64,000 nucleotides of DNA from Reticulitermes speratus. Taxonomy: Eukaryota; Arthropoda; Insecta; Blattodea; Rhinotermitidae. This document shows positions 1 through 11,118 of the stretch, piece by piece. Position 1 is the stretch's first letter, and each line of letters starts with the position of its first letter. A program made the position numbers and the translations under genes. The notes beneath the pieces are model-generated. The model saw only the letters and a program-made list of their open reading frames with translations. It did no database searches and had not been told where the DNA came from. The stretch is taken from NCBI GenBank assembly GCA_021186555.1, contig JAJKFL010000031.1, positions 20,180,487-20,244,486 on the forward strand, written 5' to 3'.

Positions 1-1390
1 GAAAAATTACGATGTGGCTTCATTTAAATGGCTCAGAATCGATTACGTGGTAGGGTATCAGTGATGTCTGTTTTAACCGAGGAGTCTGATTCCCTTACAC
101 CTAGTTAGCTTCAGAAATGTGATCTCCTTTATATAGGCCTAATGTCAGTTCCAGATGTAAATGTCACTTTCCTCATCAGTGACCACGAAACAGCGTGACC
201 CAGCCAGTGTCAACAGCACCACACATTAATCACTCAAAGTACTGCTGATTGTTAACTGAGTACTCAGCATTTGAATGTAAGCAGCATATCTGTGGAACGT
301 AGAATACCAACAGAATTACAGGATCTGAAGTTCTTAAGCTGGTAACGATGAAAAATAATATTTTCTGAGATGTGACAGCGTGTAATATGATATCAATTTA
401 TGACGTTTCGGAGGAACGCGTTTCCCTTACATTTTGGGCTTGAGATTCTTGCGAAACTTTGGTCAGTATCAATATTTAATTTGGGATATTTGTGCACATT
501 TATCAATTGCCTGTATTATGAATGACGTACATGATGTCCCGGATTTGGCACTGCGACCATCTTCACGTGATTATTTGTTACTGTCATTTTTCCTTTTGCA
601 ACACATATGTTTCTCCCAGGGTATATTTTTATAATACGTATATGTTTTATCGTATAGCTGTTGTTGGGCGCGAGAAAATTATGGCATACTGGAGTTAACG
701 CTCCACTCGTTCTTAATCGCAGCATTTTGCAGACGCAGCTGAGTGATAGCCTTCGCACCCCGGTCACATACCTCCCTGGGGAAGGAGCGCTTGATGCTCA
801 TTATATAATAGGTTGAATGGACTTTAGAGCCGTCTTGTATTTGCATGTTGTGACGAAGAGAACATATTTTTATGGTTGCTGGAAATACAGTTCTGGTCGT
901 GGTACATAGTGGGATACTTGTACCTTCCACTGTGTAGGATTTAAAATAATAAACGCGACTTCACATCTTCCTTAAATTCATTTTCTTGTTGAAGTGCCCA
1001 TCGGCCTGCGCCTGGAGCGTGTGCAACAAAACTAGCTTTGGATTAGTAGGCCTAAATCTGTGATCCCCAGTGATTAAGTAGTTTGGATCTGACGGCTCAT
1101 TTTCCGATTATTTACTGACAAAGACTGAAAGTATTTCATAGCATTCTGTTAACCCACGTAGAGCGTTGATTTGGAAAGTGTTTTTGTAGTTCGTAGCTAT
1201 ATTTGTATTGTACATGTCAAAATGATGTCCCACTAAGAACTACTTATAAGTCACAGGAAGTACTCCATATATTTAAGCATCGCGCTGTAAAGACGTATAT
1301 TGCTAATGTAGTAAACGCACATTCTAAACCTTGGTACTGGAAGCAAGTGAAGGCTTTATTGTATGCTTGGCTTGCCTCACGTCCGAACCG
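1..1390. other. No gene recognised
   Basis: AT-rich sequence with only short open frames lacking protein-like composition or splice-site context. I see no repeat unit, tRNA head or known element in it. Confidence 0.5.
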
Positions 1391-1394
1391 AGGG

Positions 1395-1545
1395 CTCCGA
1401 GTGGCCATTGCACAAATGAGTGTGCCAGAGCCGGTCCGAACATGGTAACGAGGATGATAAGTCTTACCGCTATCGGAAATCGAACCCTTATATTGCAGTC
1501 CGTAGCTAGTAACGTTATTGATAGAGCTATCAGAACTATGACAGA
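1395..1545 (-). repeat. Possible tRNA-derived SINE remnant
   Basis: On the minus strand a B-box-like segment (ggttcgatttcc, about 1475-1487) lies about 45 bases downstream of an A-box-like segment near 1519-1530. It is followed by an accggctctggc segment (1424-1435) that also occurs just after the heads of SINE families A and B. No TSD was found and the rest is too diverged to assign. It could be chance similarity. Confidence 0.35.
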
Positions 1546-1602
1546 CGAAGAATTTCACGTTCCCCAACCGGCCAAGTGCACCTCACTTGAAAATATCATT
1601 TG

Positions 1603-1705
1603 TTCTGTCTGTCTACCTGTATCTGTCTGTCTGTGTATCTACCTGTGTATCTGTATCTATCTACACGTATCTGTCTGTGTGTCTATCTGTCCGTCCGTCC
1701 GTCTG
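1603..1705 (+). repeat. Degenerate TCTG/TATC microsatellite
   Basis: About 100 bp of interleaved TCTG, TATC and TCCG tetranucleotides. It creates a long open frame on the plus strand that reads as a low-complexity Cys/Val/Ser/Leu run and is not a gene. Confidence 0.85.
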
Positions 1706-2074
1706 ACCCTTCCTGTTTCTCTAAAACGGAGACTCGTAGAAATGCTTGGTAAGTACAAAAAGATATTCCTTCTAAGGCACTGCTCCTGTAAAACTATTGA
1801 CCTTCCTATTTCGAAAACTAGGGAAAACGAACCTCCATACTGAACCTTTCCTAGGATAGGGGCGAAACCCCATAGTTATGTTTTAGTGTCCGCTCTTCCG
1901 TTCATCCATCCTCCCATCCTTAAGTCATAATTTATAATTCGGAAAATAACCGTAATGTAAATTGTGTACATACAAACTTCATTCGTATTGGAGAGAAAAC
2001 CAGTGAAAAAACTGTTTTATATTTCGAAAATTAGGCACAGGATACCAAAACATAAAATTCTAACAGCTCAGGGG

Positions 2075-2395
2075 AAAACGCGAACTAAAGCCGAAGTTAG
2101 GATAAGAGGGAACCCTTTAAGGAAGAACCCAACCTAACGCCGTTGTTAGGATATGTGGGAATCCATTAAGGAAGATCGTAAACTATAACCGTTGTTAGGT
2201 AAGAGGATGCATTAGGGAAGACAGTAAACTGGAGTCGTGGCTAGAATACGATTAAATTCCATCGCTCAGGACACATCAAAACTAGAGCCTTTAATAAATA
2301 TTGGGAAACCCCATCTGGGGGAAACACATCGTTTAAGGAACACGTAACGCACGATTATAGAGCTGTTGCTAGGAGACAGGGGAAATTATCAAGAA
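2075..2395 (+). repeat. Degenerate tandem array, about 48-bp unit
   Basis: Units begin near 2082, 2131, 2179 and 2226. Each follows the pattern aact-aa-gccgttgttagga, then taagagggaa, then ttaaggaag. Two or three further decayed units may follow to about 2395, and a possible outlying unit lies near 1820-1875. The units differ at many sites, so the array is old. I recognise no known satellite. Confidence 0.65.
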
Positions 2396-2540
2396 AGTTT
2401 CTATGCTAGTAGCCTTACTTTAATAGAATAACGACCATCCAGAATGCATGTGTATGTTCATATCACATCTGTGACTTCACTGTTTTGAAGTTGTTGTTAT
2501 GTTTGTTGTTGATAGCAGTTCTGTTTTTCACATAGCTAAT

Positions 2541-2564
2541 ATATAATTACAAATGTAATTATAT
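2541..2564. repeat. Small perfect palindrome
   Basis: Two 10-base arms (atataattac / gtaattatat) around a 4-base loop in AT-rich DNA. No TSD or transposon terminus was seen, so it may be a chance hairpin. Confidence 0.4.
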
Positions 2565-2997
2565 CGTTGTTAAGTGGTCCTAGAATTCCTTCCTTATTCT
2601 CATGAAGCTATTTGGAAAATACCAGCGATTACACATGTCTTCGGATTCGAAATTACAGGCCAGGCCTTAGATATACCACCAGGCAACGGCCTGCAAATTG
2701 ACTGAATTGTCACGGATCGTTGATACCGAAGTATTTTAAAATAACGTCAGATCATTAATGTTTTGGAATTGCCAATTTACTTAATCGCAATTATATTAAA
2801 CACTAGTTTGTGCTCATGAGGATAAAGATCATCACGGTGTGGGACAATAGCAGCAGGTCTGCTTACCCTGCAGGGCGACTGAAACATAATGGTTGTGAAA
2901 TGGGCTGATTTAGACGATAGCTTTGACAAACTGGCATAACCTTTTTAAACTGAACGTCACCGCTGATTAAGGCAGTTTACGATTCGTAACGTTGATT

Positions 2998-3195
2998 CCG
3001 GATCACTATAAATGTAGCTATCTTACGTCGCCGCACCGGGCATGGCAGCCTCATTGCTGCCTCCGGATGACTATGAATGTAGCTATCTTACGTCGCCGCA
3101 CCGGGCACGGCAGCCTCATTGCTGCCTCCGGATGACTATGAATGTAGCTATCTTACGTCGCCGCACCGGGCACGGCAGCCTCATTGCTGCCTCCG
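2998..3195 (+). repeat. Tandem array, 3 x 65 bp
   Basis: Three units start at 3001, 3066 and 3131. Units 2 and 3 are essentially identical and unit 1 differs at a few positions. The unit contains acgtcgccgcaccgggca and ggcagcctcattgctgcctc, and is more GC-rich than its surroundings. The period is not a multiple of three, so the short open frame across it shifts with each unit and is not coding. Confidence 0.95.
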
Positions 3196-5037
3196 CCAGG
3201 ACATGCCTTGGTGCACCGTGTACAAATTATTAGTCGCAATAACGACATAGCGTACACCAAACACTTTATTTCTAGAGCTACCAGAATAACAAACGTACGT
3301 GCGTCCTTAACATTTGCGCAGGATTTGTAGGTTTTTTTTTTTTGCAAAATCATATAAAGCACCTTGCGTCAATTCTAGGTTATTAATGCAAGTAATATTA
3401 CTGTCTATATTATAAGAATTCATAGGCACCCCCCCCCCCTCCCGAGGCCTGGTATAGTGTTGGAGAGAGAGAGGGAGAGAGAGTCTCTTCGAATTTCGGT
3501 CGAATGATAACTCTCCGAGCTATTATCTTTTAACAGACCCAATCCTAATATAATTATGAACACGCGTGTGCACATGTATTGGATTGCCAGTGGTCAGGCA
3601 TGCAGAAAACAATAACAATATTAAAGTCTTAATAAATAATAAATAAGTGATCTCGGGCGATCATCCATGTCTCAATGGAAAGAATTCTAACTGTTCGTTG
3701 ACAATTTCTGCTTCAATCGTCAGAGGTTGGCACTCAGGAAGTCCATTTTATATTGACACGTTAACCCTAACAGAATCCACGCATTTGGAAGTCGTGAAAG
3801 GTAAACCCCTTTTACTGAAGTAATGTTACCAGTATCCTTTTATGCCCTATCTTTCTTTTGTATTTAAGGAAAGAACAGATGGATGGATGGAAAGAAGGAA
3901 GAAAGGAAGGAATATGAGGAAAGCTAAAGTGACCACAAAGGAAAGACCAGCGATTTGTAAAATTATGTGCAGTGTAACTGAATTACACTGAGGAAATAAC
4001 TTGAACTGTGTCTCGTAAAGGGAAGTATTGCTTAGAGTAATACAGTACATGCATGTAAGAAACATCACGAATGTTGTAGCAGAAGTGACTTAACTATGAA
4101 TGATAGCGTTGGTAAGCATTTGAGAGATGACTATCGTGACATGATGTTTGGTGTTGTCCTAGACATCGCTTACAGAGACAGAGACAGAGACAAATTACAA
4201 TAAACATGATAAGTACAACCGGTATCTGGGCAAGACTCCAAAAACTTACCATCCGAATACAAGTACACAAAGACCAGTAAAATCCTGCAAGTCTTTTCAA
4301 GACTAGGAAGATTATACACAAGGGATAACGCTGGTGGCAACTTAGAATAATGTGACTTCAGATTAAAGTTCTAAAGAATTCTTTTTTATCATCCAAGGTA
4401 CTGTTTATAGCTAAAGTGAAGTAAACATATAACAGTTATATCTTCGCTAAATCAGCAACGTGTGTATAACTGTGCAGTTTTTTCCCCTGCAAAGCCTAGT
4501 AATGTATGGACAAAACTGTGTACAGTTGTGTTGCTGTGGGCGCATGTGAAGGAGTTTTATGTTAAGTTCTGCTTTCCATAAGCCTGGAATTCTGCAAGGA
4601 CTCCGACCCATTTAGCTAATGAGAAAGCATGCACTGCACTGGATCATCATAAGCGAATGTAAAAAAATGAAATTTATACTATTGTAATGTCGTTTTGCGT
4701 TAAAAATAATTACGTCGACGTCTTTATGTGCAGATACATTGGGTCACAAAGAGATCGCCTTCCTGAGCCATTATGTGCGGGGCTAACTTCATGGCACAGT
4801 TTTTTCTAGCAAGTCAACAAATTCCCTGCCTTTTATGGCGCCTGAATGTTTCTTATTGTATTTACAAGAGGCCGCCAAAAAACGCATTTCTGAGTTAGAT
4901 AAATCCAATTCAGATCATCAGACGTTATTTATTTAAGAGCAATTTTAATATTATTATCCTTCCATCTAAGTAGAAATTTCCTAAGTGACCTCATCCATTC
5001 AAACCTTCTCACTGAAACCGTATATGCATTTCTTATT
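3196..5037. other. No gene; simple repeats only
   Basis: Contains a T run near 3333-3345, a C run at 3429-3439, a GA run at 3461-3482, a GGAT/GGAA-rich stretch at 3878-3912 and a GACAGA run at 4176-4191. No exon or mobile element was recognised in the rest. Confidence 0.5.
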
Positions 5038-5630
5038 TGTCATGCAGGCTAGGTTACGGGTTGGACGGTCAGGGGTCCGAATCCCGGCAGGGACAAGAGA
5101 CTTTTCTCTTCTCCAAAAATAATAGTACACACCGGCTCTGGTGGGCCGGGATAGCGTAGTCGATATAGCGACTCGCTACGAGCTGGGCGGTCCGGGGATC
5201 GAATCCCGGTGGGGGCGAGATTTTCAGCACCCGTCCAGACCGGCCCTGGGGCCTACCCAGCCTCCTGTACAATGGGTACCGGGTCATTCCCGGGGGTAAA
5301 GCGGCCGGGGCGTGGCGTTGACCACCCATCCTCATCTAGCGCCGAGGTTAAGGAATGAGTACAGCTATACCTCTACTCCCCCTCTGGGCCTTTATGGCCT
5401 GTTGTGGGGTGAACTTTACCTTTACCGGCTCTGGGTTCCATACAGTTTCTGTTCAATAGGTACCGGGGTTCCCTCCCGTGGAGGGGGGGGGGCGTAAAGC
5501 GGCCGTTGCGTGAATTTGACCCCTCACCTCCATCGAGTGCCGAGGTTAGGAATGAGTGGAGCTTGAATGATGGGAGTTCTGCTCCCTTATGTGCCTTCAT
5601 GTTGTGGACAGGGACAGCTTTACTGCTGCT
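5038..5630 (+). mobile_element. SINE family B, interrupted by a younger SINE
   Basis: The outer, older SINE lies in two parts, 5038-5141 and 5435-5630. Its tRNA-like head carries a B box (gggtccgaatccc) near 5072-5085 and is followed by the acttttctcttctcc linker typical of family B. The second part continues with the shared central domain (gtaaagcggccg, then cctccatcgagtgccgaggtt, here broken across the description) and a decayed tail. The interruption is the family A SINE at 5142-5423, bounded by the 11-bp duplication accggctctgg at 5131-5141 and 5424-5434. Confidence 0.85.
5142..5423 (+). mobile_element. SINE family A, full-length, nested
   Basis: A 282-bp tRNA-derived SINE. The head starts ggccgggatagcgtagtcg and has a B box gggatcgaatccc. 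The central domain contains gggggtaaagcggccgggg and tctagcgccgaggttaag. The tail ends ctttacctttacc. Exact 11-bp TSDs flank it, so it inserted into an existing family B SINE. Transcription would be by RNA polymerase III from the internal A and B boxes (family knowledge); mobilisation would need a partner LINE. Confidence 0.92.
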
Positions 5631-5967
5631 CATCATGCCTGTTGTATGACCCACTTCATCCTCCTTAATCTCACCACCATAATTATAGTCTGTTTGGTGA
5701 CTTAGAAACGTCCTTCACCTGGAGACTATGGGCAGTGTCAAAAATATCGGTCACGCCTTGTACAGTGTACATAAATTGCCTAAGAATTAGTCACTTTAAA
5801 TTCCAAGTGGTCCATTTTAAGTGCTGCGACATCTGGAAGACTGGTTTCCTCTTTCTGCGATGTAAGTGCTGTGTTGAACACAGTGTTAAAGTGTTTTGCT
5901 CTTATGTTATATCACATTCTGCATGTCCTTATAGTTTGCTAAATAAAGTATGCATTTGACACATCGT

Positions 5968-6272
5968 GGCGGCCGGGATAGCGTAGTTGGTATTGCGACT
6001 GTCTGCTGGCTGAAGGGTTGGAGGTTAGAACTCCGGTGGGACGAGACTTTCTGCGCCCTTCCAGACCGGCTCTGAGGCGCACACAGCCTCCTGTACTAAT
6101 GAGCACCGGGGCTTTTCCTGGGGATCAAGTGGCAGGGACGTGTCGTTGACCACCCTCCCCCATCTAGCGCCTAGGTTAAAGAAAAGATAGAGTTATACCG
6201 CTAACCTCCCTCCCTCCCCGCGTGCCTTCCTGGCTTGTTACAGGTTGAACTTTCTTTTTTTTTCCTTACTAT
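5968..6272 (+). mobile_element. SINE family A
   Basis: The head ggccgggatagcgtagttgg is followed by a decayed B box, then the accggctctgag linker and the central domain, and it ends in a T-rich tail. TSDs are tttgacacatcgt (5955-5967) and tttgatacatcgt (6273-6285), with one mismatch. Divergence from the copy at 5142 suggests an older insertion. Confidence 0.9.
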
Positions 6273-6780
6273 TTTGATACATCGTAGCTCGTAATTCTAG
6301 TAAGCTCTTTTAAATAATATTGTTTTCAAATACCAACACTGTATCATTTTTAAATCATATTCCGCAAATTCGAAGCAACAGGTAATATGATTGCTTGCAC
6401 CTTATCTTCCAGTATTTTGGAATGTACACATTATGCTAAAACGTTTTAAACTCAACAACTAGAAGAAACCTTTAAGAATTTGTTATTCAGTCAAATTGAT
6501 ACGGGTGTTTGTTTTTCCGAACACTGCAATTCAGTTGGTAGCAATTATCGTTCGCCTATGGTCCAGACGTCTGCTCTGTCTAGTGCGGCACGTCGTGGGT
6601 CTCATCTGACTCTGCACAACACTAAAAGCAGGTCACGGTCGCATTGTTTAAATTGCTTCTTAGAGTCATCCTAATATGGGACCCTGCTTATCCAATTCAT
6701 TTGATGTGGCGTCGTACAATAAACAAAGAATCAGTAATCAATCATCCGCCTCGATTTTAGGCTTCCGCCGCGATGTTGAT

Positions 6781-6890
6781 GAGATCTGCGCTCTTACGCG
6801 GCGTCATGTGGTAATTGTTTACCGACGTTTCGGGACATCGGTCCCATCTTCAAGCACGACGCCGCGTAATATCCCAGAAGAGCGCAGAGC
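6781..6890 (-). other. Hammerhead-like motif in a short inverted repeat
   Basis: Reading the minus strand from about 6857: CTTGAAGA, T, a perfect 5-bp hairpin GGGAC-cgat-GTCCC, GAAA, then ACGT and C, followed by the GGTAA/TTACC hairpin (6810-6823) that marks subfamily 2. Flanking arms (agatctgcgctctt...gcggcgtc at 6781-6805 and its complement at about 6858-6890, with a 9-base insert) fold back around the motif. The core has an extra T before TGAAGA, so activity is doubtful. Confidence 0.55.
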
Positions 6891-7834
6891 TAATCATCCA
6901 CCTCATTTATTTACCATTCAAAGATATTTACTTTTCAAATAATTTTAAAACATTTTTTCAGCATTCTTATCACGACTTTACAAAACATCTGTTTTTGGTA
7001 TGTCATTATACTTAAACTTATCTACATTGTTTGAGCACCATTGCGTTACTGACTTTTAAGAAATGACGGGCTTGTTTTATTGGAAGCCTGATATGTTCTG
7101 TGTTGTCAATGGAACCACTGAACACGTCTGACTGCCGAAACATTGCTGGACTTTATCTCCGCGTCTGTTTATAACCGTGGTAACGCTTTCACTTCCTTTA
7201 CAGAGTTCTCGTGTAAAAAAATGTACAGACCCATTCGGCCGTCAAGAAGTTTGAGGCTGTGTGCTATCGTGTCTTATTATTTAGCTGCAGTGAATAATAA
7301 AACGTTTACAAACGTCAGATGCTTTGTATCTCGGTGCGGTCCCTTGCAACACAAAAGTCACGGTTCTGTGGAAATACTTACCCAGACCTCGTTAGTCGAA
7401 TTACTTTGGTTGTGTTGCAAAGAAAACTTCTAGGAAAAAGAGTTCCAGACTTTGTGAGAGACTGTGTTGGTGGAAAGGTAGGGGAATTATCATAAAACAC
7501 GACCAATTTTAAAAAGAGGAAAAGCAGAAGGCAGCGATGGAGATACGTGCAAGAAACTACAGAGTGATACCAAAATAACACACATTGATGAAGGACTGTG
7601 CTGAACGATGTACATATTGTTTAAATTACGCCTATTTACATTCAGTCTCATACCATCTGGCATCTGACATCTGGCATAAATCATATGATTTATGTTTTCA
7701 ATACGATGCTCATATAACGGCATGTATTTTATGAATTGCTCTATATTTTAGTCCATGGTGAGGGCATAACATATCTTGCAGATGTGACTGTAGTATTCAG
7801 GGTGTGACGTGTTAACAACAGGTTCTACTGAGTT
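6891..7834. other. No gene recognised
   Basis: Short open frames on both strands without splice context. A weak GAAACATT motif near 7137 resembles the hammerhead-like family but lacks a matching core. Confidence 0.4.
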
Positions 7835-8505
7835 TATGGATATTAATTCAGTTTAATGCAAGAAAAGTCTAAGAAGATGAACTTGGGTTACAATTAAATA
7901 CGTCACATCAACTGCTGAAGCTTGCTAACGATGTTAATTTGTTGGACAAGAACATGAATGCCCTAAAAAACTGAAACATTTGGTGAGACGCCATTAAGGA
8001 TGTTAGTCTGAGAATAAGTGCAGAGAAAACTTGGTTTGTGACGTCACCGTAATTCAGAGAGAAGCATAATGCAAAGATAGCCGTAGCTAACGAATCCTTC
8101 GAAATGTGACTAATTTAAAATATTTTGGAGCGAAATAAATGTCGTGTAAATCACTAGAAACCTAAGACCAGACTGTGTATGGAGAATGCTTGATATCATT
8201 CAGCTGTAGCACTTTCACCTTTTCCTCTCTTATCTAGATTAAAGACAAAACGTAATTTTACATTTGCTTTTTTATGCATATGTAATTTGGCTTGTCACCC
8301 TAAGAAAAGTATTTGACGAAGTGTTGAGGAGAATGCTTAGACTTGAGAAGAAGAATGTAACAGAAGACCGGAGAACATTATGTAATGATGGAACGCTGTC
8401 GTTGGGTTGTATACGAAACAATATTACGACGATCAGATCGATCAGGCTGAGACGGGTGCAATGTGAAACACGCACATTGCACAAAAATACAGTGGCATAG
8501 AACAC
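7835..8505 (+). mobile_element. LINE fragment, decayed reverse transcriptase
   Basis: Translation in changing frames recovers the second half of a non-LTR reverse transcriptase. Segments seen are ARKV-EDELGLQLN, then HQLLKLANDVNLLDKN (the family's YADD catalytic box reads LAND here), then a segment ending ISAEKTWFV, then REKHNAKIAVANESFE, and finally VFDEVLRRML and TLSLGCIRNNITTIRSIR near the C terminus. Several stops and frame changes are present (for example within 7940-7990 and 8110-8290), so it is an old dead copy, truncated at both ends. It appears to be the same family as the copies at 30080-30455 and 55884-56860. The clade is RTE-like by memory and was not tested. Confidence 0.8.
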
Positions 8506-8843
8506 CTAACATTAGTTGCATATTCTGTGTCGTTTTGCTATAGTATTTCAAATACAGATGTTAAGAATATTCCACTGGATCCAAATCCTTACCTACTTCA
8601 ACTCGAACATTTTTACATGGCATTGATTTATTTGTGATTTAAAGCTGATATATTTCAATAAATATCACAAAATAAGAATAAATTAAATGTAAAAAATTAA
8701 GAGTGTAAAGAGGGAGAAAGTTTGAAGGAATATGCGTTTGCTTTTGAATTTACAATCCCAGTTCTTGAAAGGAGATGTTGAGAGGAATTCTCGAACTCAG
8801 AATAAATCGTACCCCTGTCCAGCTTCGAACCTGGTAGACATTT

Positions 8844-9103
8844 TTTTTCCTGTGGCTCAACAGCCCCTAGGGGGCCTATGCCTCGTCAGTTTTTCGAGGC
8901 TTCCTGATCACACTTTAGACACACCACACTCGGTAGGACTCCTCTGGACGAGGGACCAGGTCGTCGCAGAGACCTCTACCTGACAACACACAACACTCAC
9001 AACAGACAGACATCCATGCCCCCGGCGGGATTCGAACCCACAACCCCAGCAAGCGAGCGGCCGTAGACCCACGCTTTAGACCGCGCGGCCACTGGGATCG
9101 GCC
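8844..9103 (-). mobile_element. SINE family D
   Basis: Minus-strand element. The head ggccgatcccagtggccgcg is at its 5' end (about 9103), the B box gggttcgaatccc lies at about 9030-9042, and the body carries gtctctgcgacgacctggtc and a tail ending in a short A run. Likely TSDs are cctggtagacattt (8830-8843) and cctggtagaattt (9103-9115), with one indel. The central domain of families A-C is absent. Confidence 0.9.
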
Positions 9104-9115
9104 CTGGTAGAATTT

Positions 9116-10261
9116 AGTTTACGAATATAAATATATGCATAAACGCTGGACAATTGTTATTAGTAAACCGATAAAATATCTCTGACGTGGTGGGTCTGAC
9201 ACTTAGTTCGCCCAGTTTTAATGTCTGTCATATCCTGCCTGCGAGAGAATGCCCAGCTGGTTACTGAGACAGTTGCTGCTTCCAGAACTTTCCCTCGTAC
9301 GTCATTTTTCTTCCTTCTAACAAAACCTGTAATATTCGGAGCAAGTTACCCAAACTTGTTGAGTCGAATGAAATTCTAAGGAAATATGGAGGACTCCAGT
9401 CATCCGATTTGGTCACGTATAAAATCGACATAACGTGAACTTCTCCCTCTCTCTCTGGTGTGTAATTCATTTCATTACGTTTCGTCAGACGTTCTTACTG
9501 AAGTTCGTCACTACAGCTACATGTGACTGTCTGATACCGAGCTAAAAGATACGGAAGTAAGAATTTAATTAAAAAGTGAATCTGAGAACTCTATTTGTAT
9601 GTTATTGTGAGTTTCTTCTTCGAGAAATTATTACTTTAAATATTAAAGTGCGACTTCTTGTAATTAATATTACAAAGATATATTAATTGTTCCGAGCAGT
9701 GAGTGGTGGTGGTTGCAAATAAATAAAAAAAACGAGTAGATGAACAAACGATGGAACGAAACAACGAATAACGAAGTAATTTAATTAATTATGTTTATAT
9801 GGTCTACATTCGAGTAATTACTTGCGTAAGTTTATTTGTGAAAGTGGAAATGAGTTATAAGTGTAATATAAATTAGACCTTTGCACTTGTTGTAGTACCA
9901 TTTTTGTTGCAAACTTGCAAACACTGTAATTTGTAAATATGCAAATTAGGTTACAATTTATTGACTGACATTTTTGAGTACAAAAATTCTTCCAAATTTT
10001 CTGATGTGCTTCTGGTCCACTCTTACTTTCATTCGGTGACCAACTATGCTCATATTTGTCACGCTACATTGCTACATTAAAATAGACCTCAATAGCATAT
10101 TTTAGTATCCTTTGAACTTGACATTTACTGTCGATCCTGTATCCTGAAAGCCAGGCTGCGAAATGAAAATTTCTTATCTCATTTATTACAGTAACCAACG
10201 CAACTGATCCCAAAATTTTGGGCGTGACCCATAACATCCCAACTTAGAATCAGGATATTTT
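9116..10261. other. No gene recognised
   Basis: Very AT-rich, especially 9560-9980. No open frame with protein-like composition and no repeat unit was found. Confidence 0.45.
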
Positions 10262-10480
10262 ATGTTCCTCGCAGCTCCAAATCATCTCTGAGGCTCAGGC
10301 TCGTATTCAGTCGGTATCTGGTGTCCTTACTCTTGGGAAAAAGCAGCTGGGACATGAAGCTGACAACACACCTCCATCTAGTTTCGAAGTAATGTATGCG
10401 TGGAGCTATACTGCAAATCCCCATTGCGTGATCATGGCGTGGTGCTAAATGGAGCACATGGACAAATTTTCCTTTACCGT
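10262..10480 (+). mobile_element. SINE family A/B remnant, old
   Basis: The head is lost or unrecognisable. The body aligns with the shared central domain: gaagctgacaacacacctcc, then ccatctagtttcgaagtaatg and tgcgtggagctata (these overlap in the DNA), ending tttcctttaccg. It is heavily diverged and no TSD was found. Confidence 0.7.
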
Positions 10481-10978
10481 ATATACAAAAGTAGTTTATT
10501 GGACCGATCTGAGGCAGAGATGCAGGGACATGGCTCTAAACAGAACTCTTGTTGACCACGTATGATGCATATTTTCCTTCTCATAATTCTGTCGATACGG
10601 TGAGGTCACCAACAGTCATAAATTAAAATTACGCAATTTATTGATCAATTTTTGCTCATAATTTTCATGTCACAAATTCCGGCCACAGATTTCTTTAAAA
10701 ACCCCGTACGTTTTACACTGGTATTAAAACAGTTAATATTTCTAAGAATAATTCCACAATGAAATTGTGGATGAAGTTATAGTCTGTATCTGTACAAAAT
10801 TCACACGCTTAGCTTAATTGTCATACTAATTATTGCAGTATCAAACCATGCTCCATGTTCTTGTATATTTTTGCAAATAAATTGCTGTATCTGAAAAAGT
10901 GGAAGAATGATAAGATGTGATGTTTGTACTAAACTTAATAAAAATCCGTTTGTTTTACTACAGCTTTGGGACTGAGAG

Positions 10979-11118
10979 ACACACACGAGGATACTGATGC
11001 TGTAGGTCTTATCACACACGAGGATACTGATGCTGTAGGTCTTATCACACACGAGGATACTGATGCTGTAGGTCGTATCACACACGAGGATACTGATGCT
11101 GTAGGTCTTATCACCTCT
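10979..11118 (+). repeat. Tandem array, 4 x 33 bp
   Basis: Units start at 10987, 11020, 11053 and 11086 and are almost identical (one T/G change in unit 3). The period is 11 codons, so open frames run through on both strands: THEDTDAVGLI repeated on plus, and an ISILVC-type repeat on minus. No start context, splice sites or flanking coding sequence support a gene. Confidence 0.95.

Noticed and set aside
1331-1843. A 170-codon plus-strand open frame
   Set aside because: Its middle is a translated microsatellite (Cys/Val/Ser/Leu repeats) and its start overlaps a SINE-like remnant. There is no protein-like segment.
7091-7145. A further hammerhead-like motif near a GAAACATT
   Set aside because: The CTGA-type core is too far away and no paired stem II lies between the boxes.
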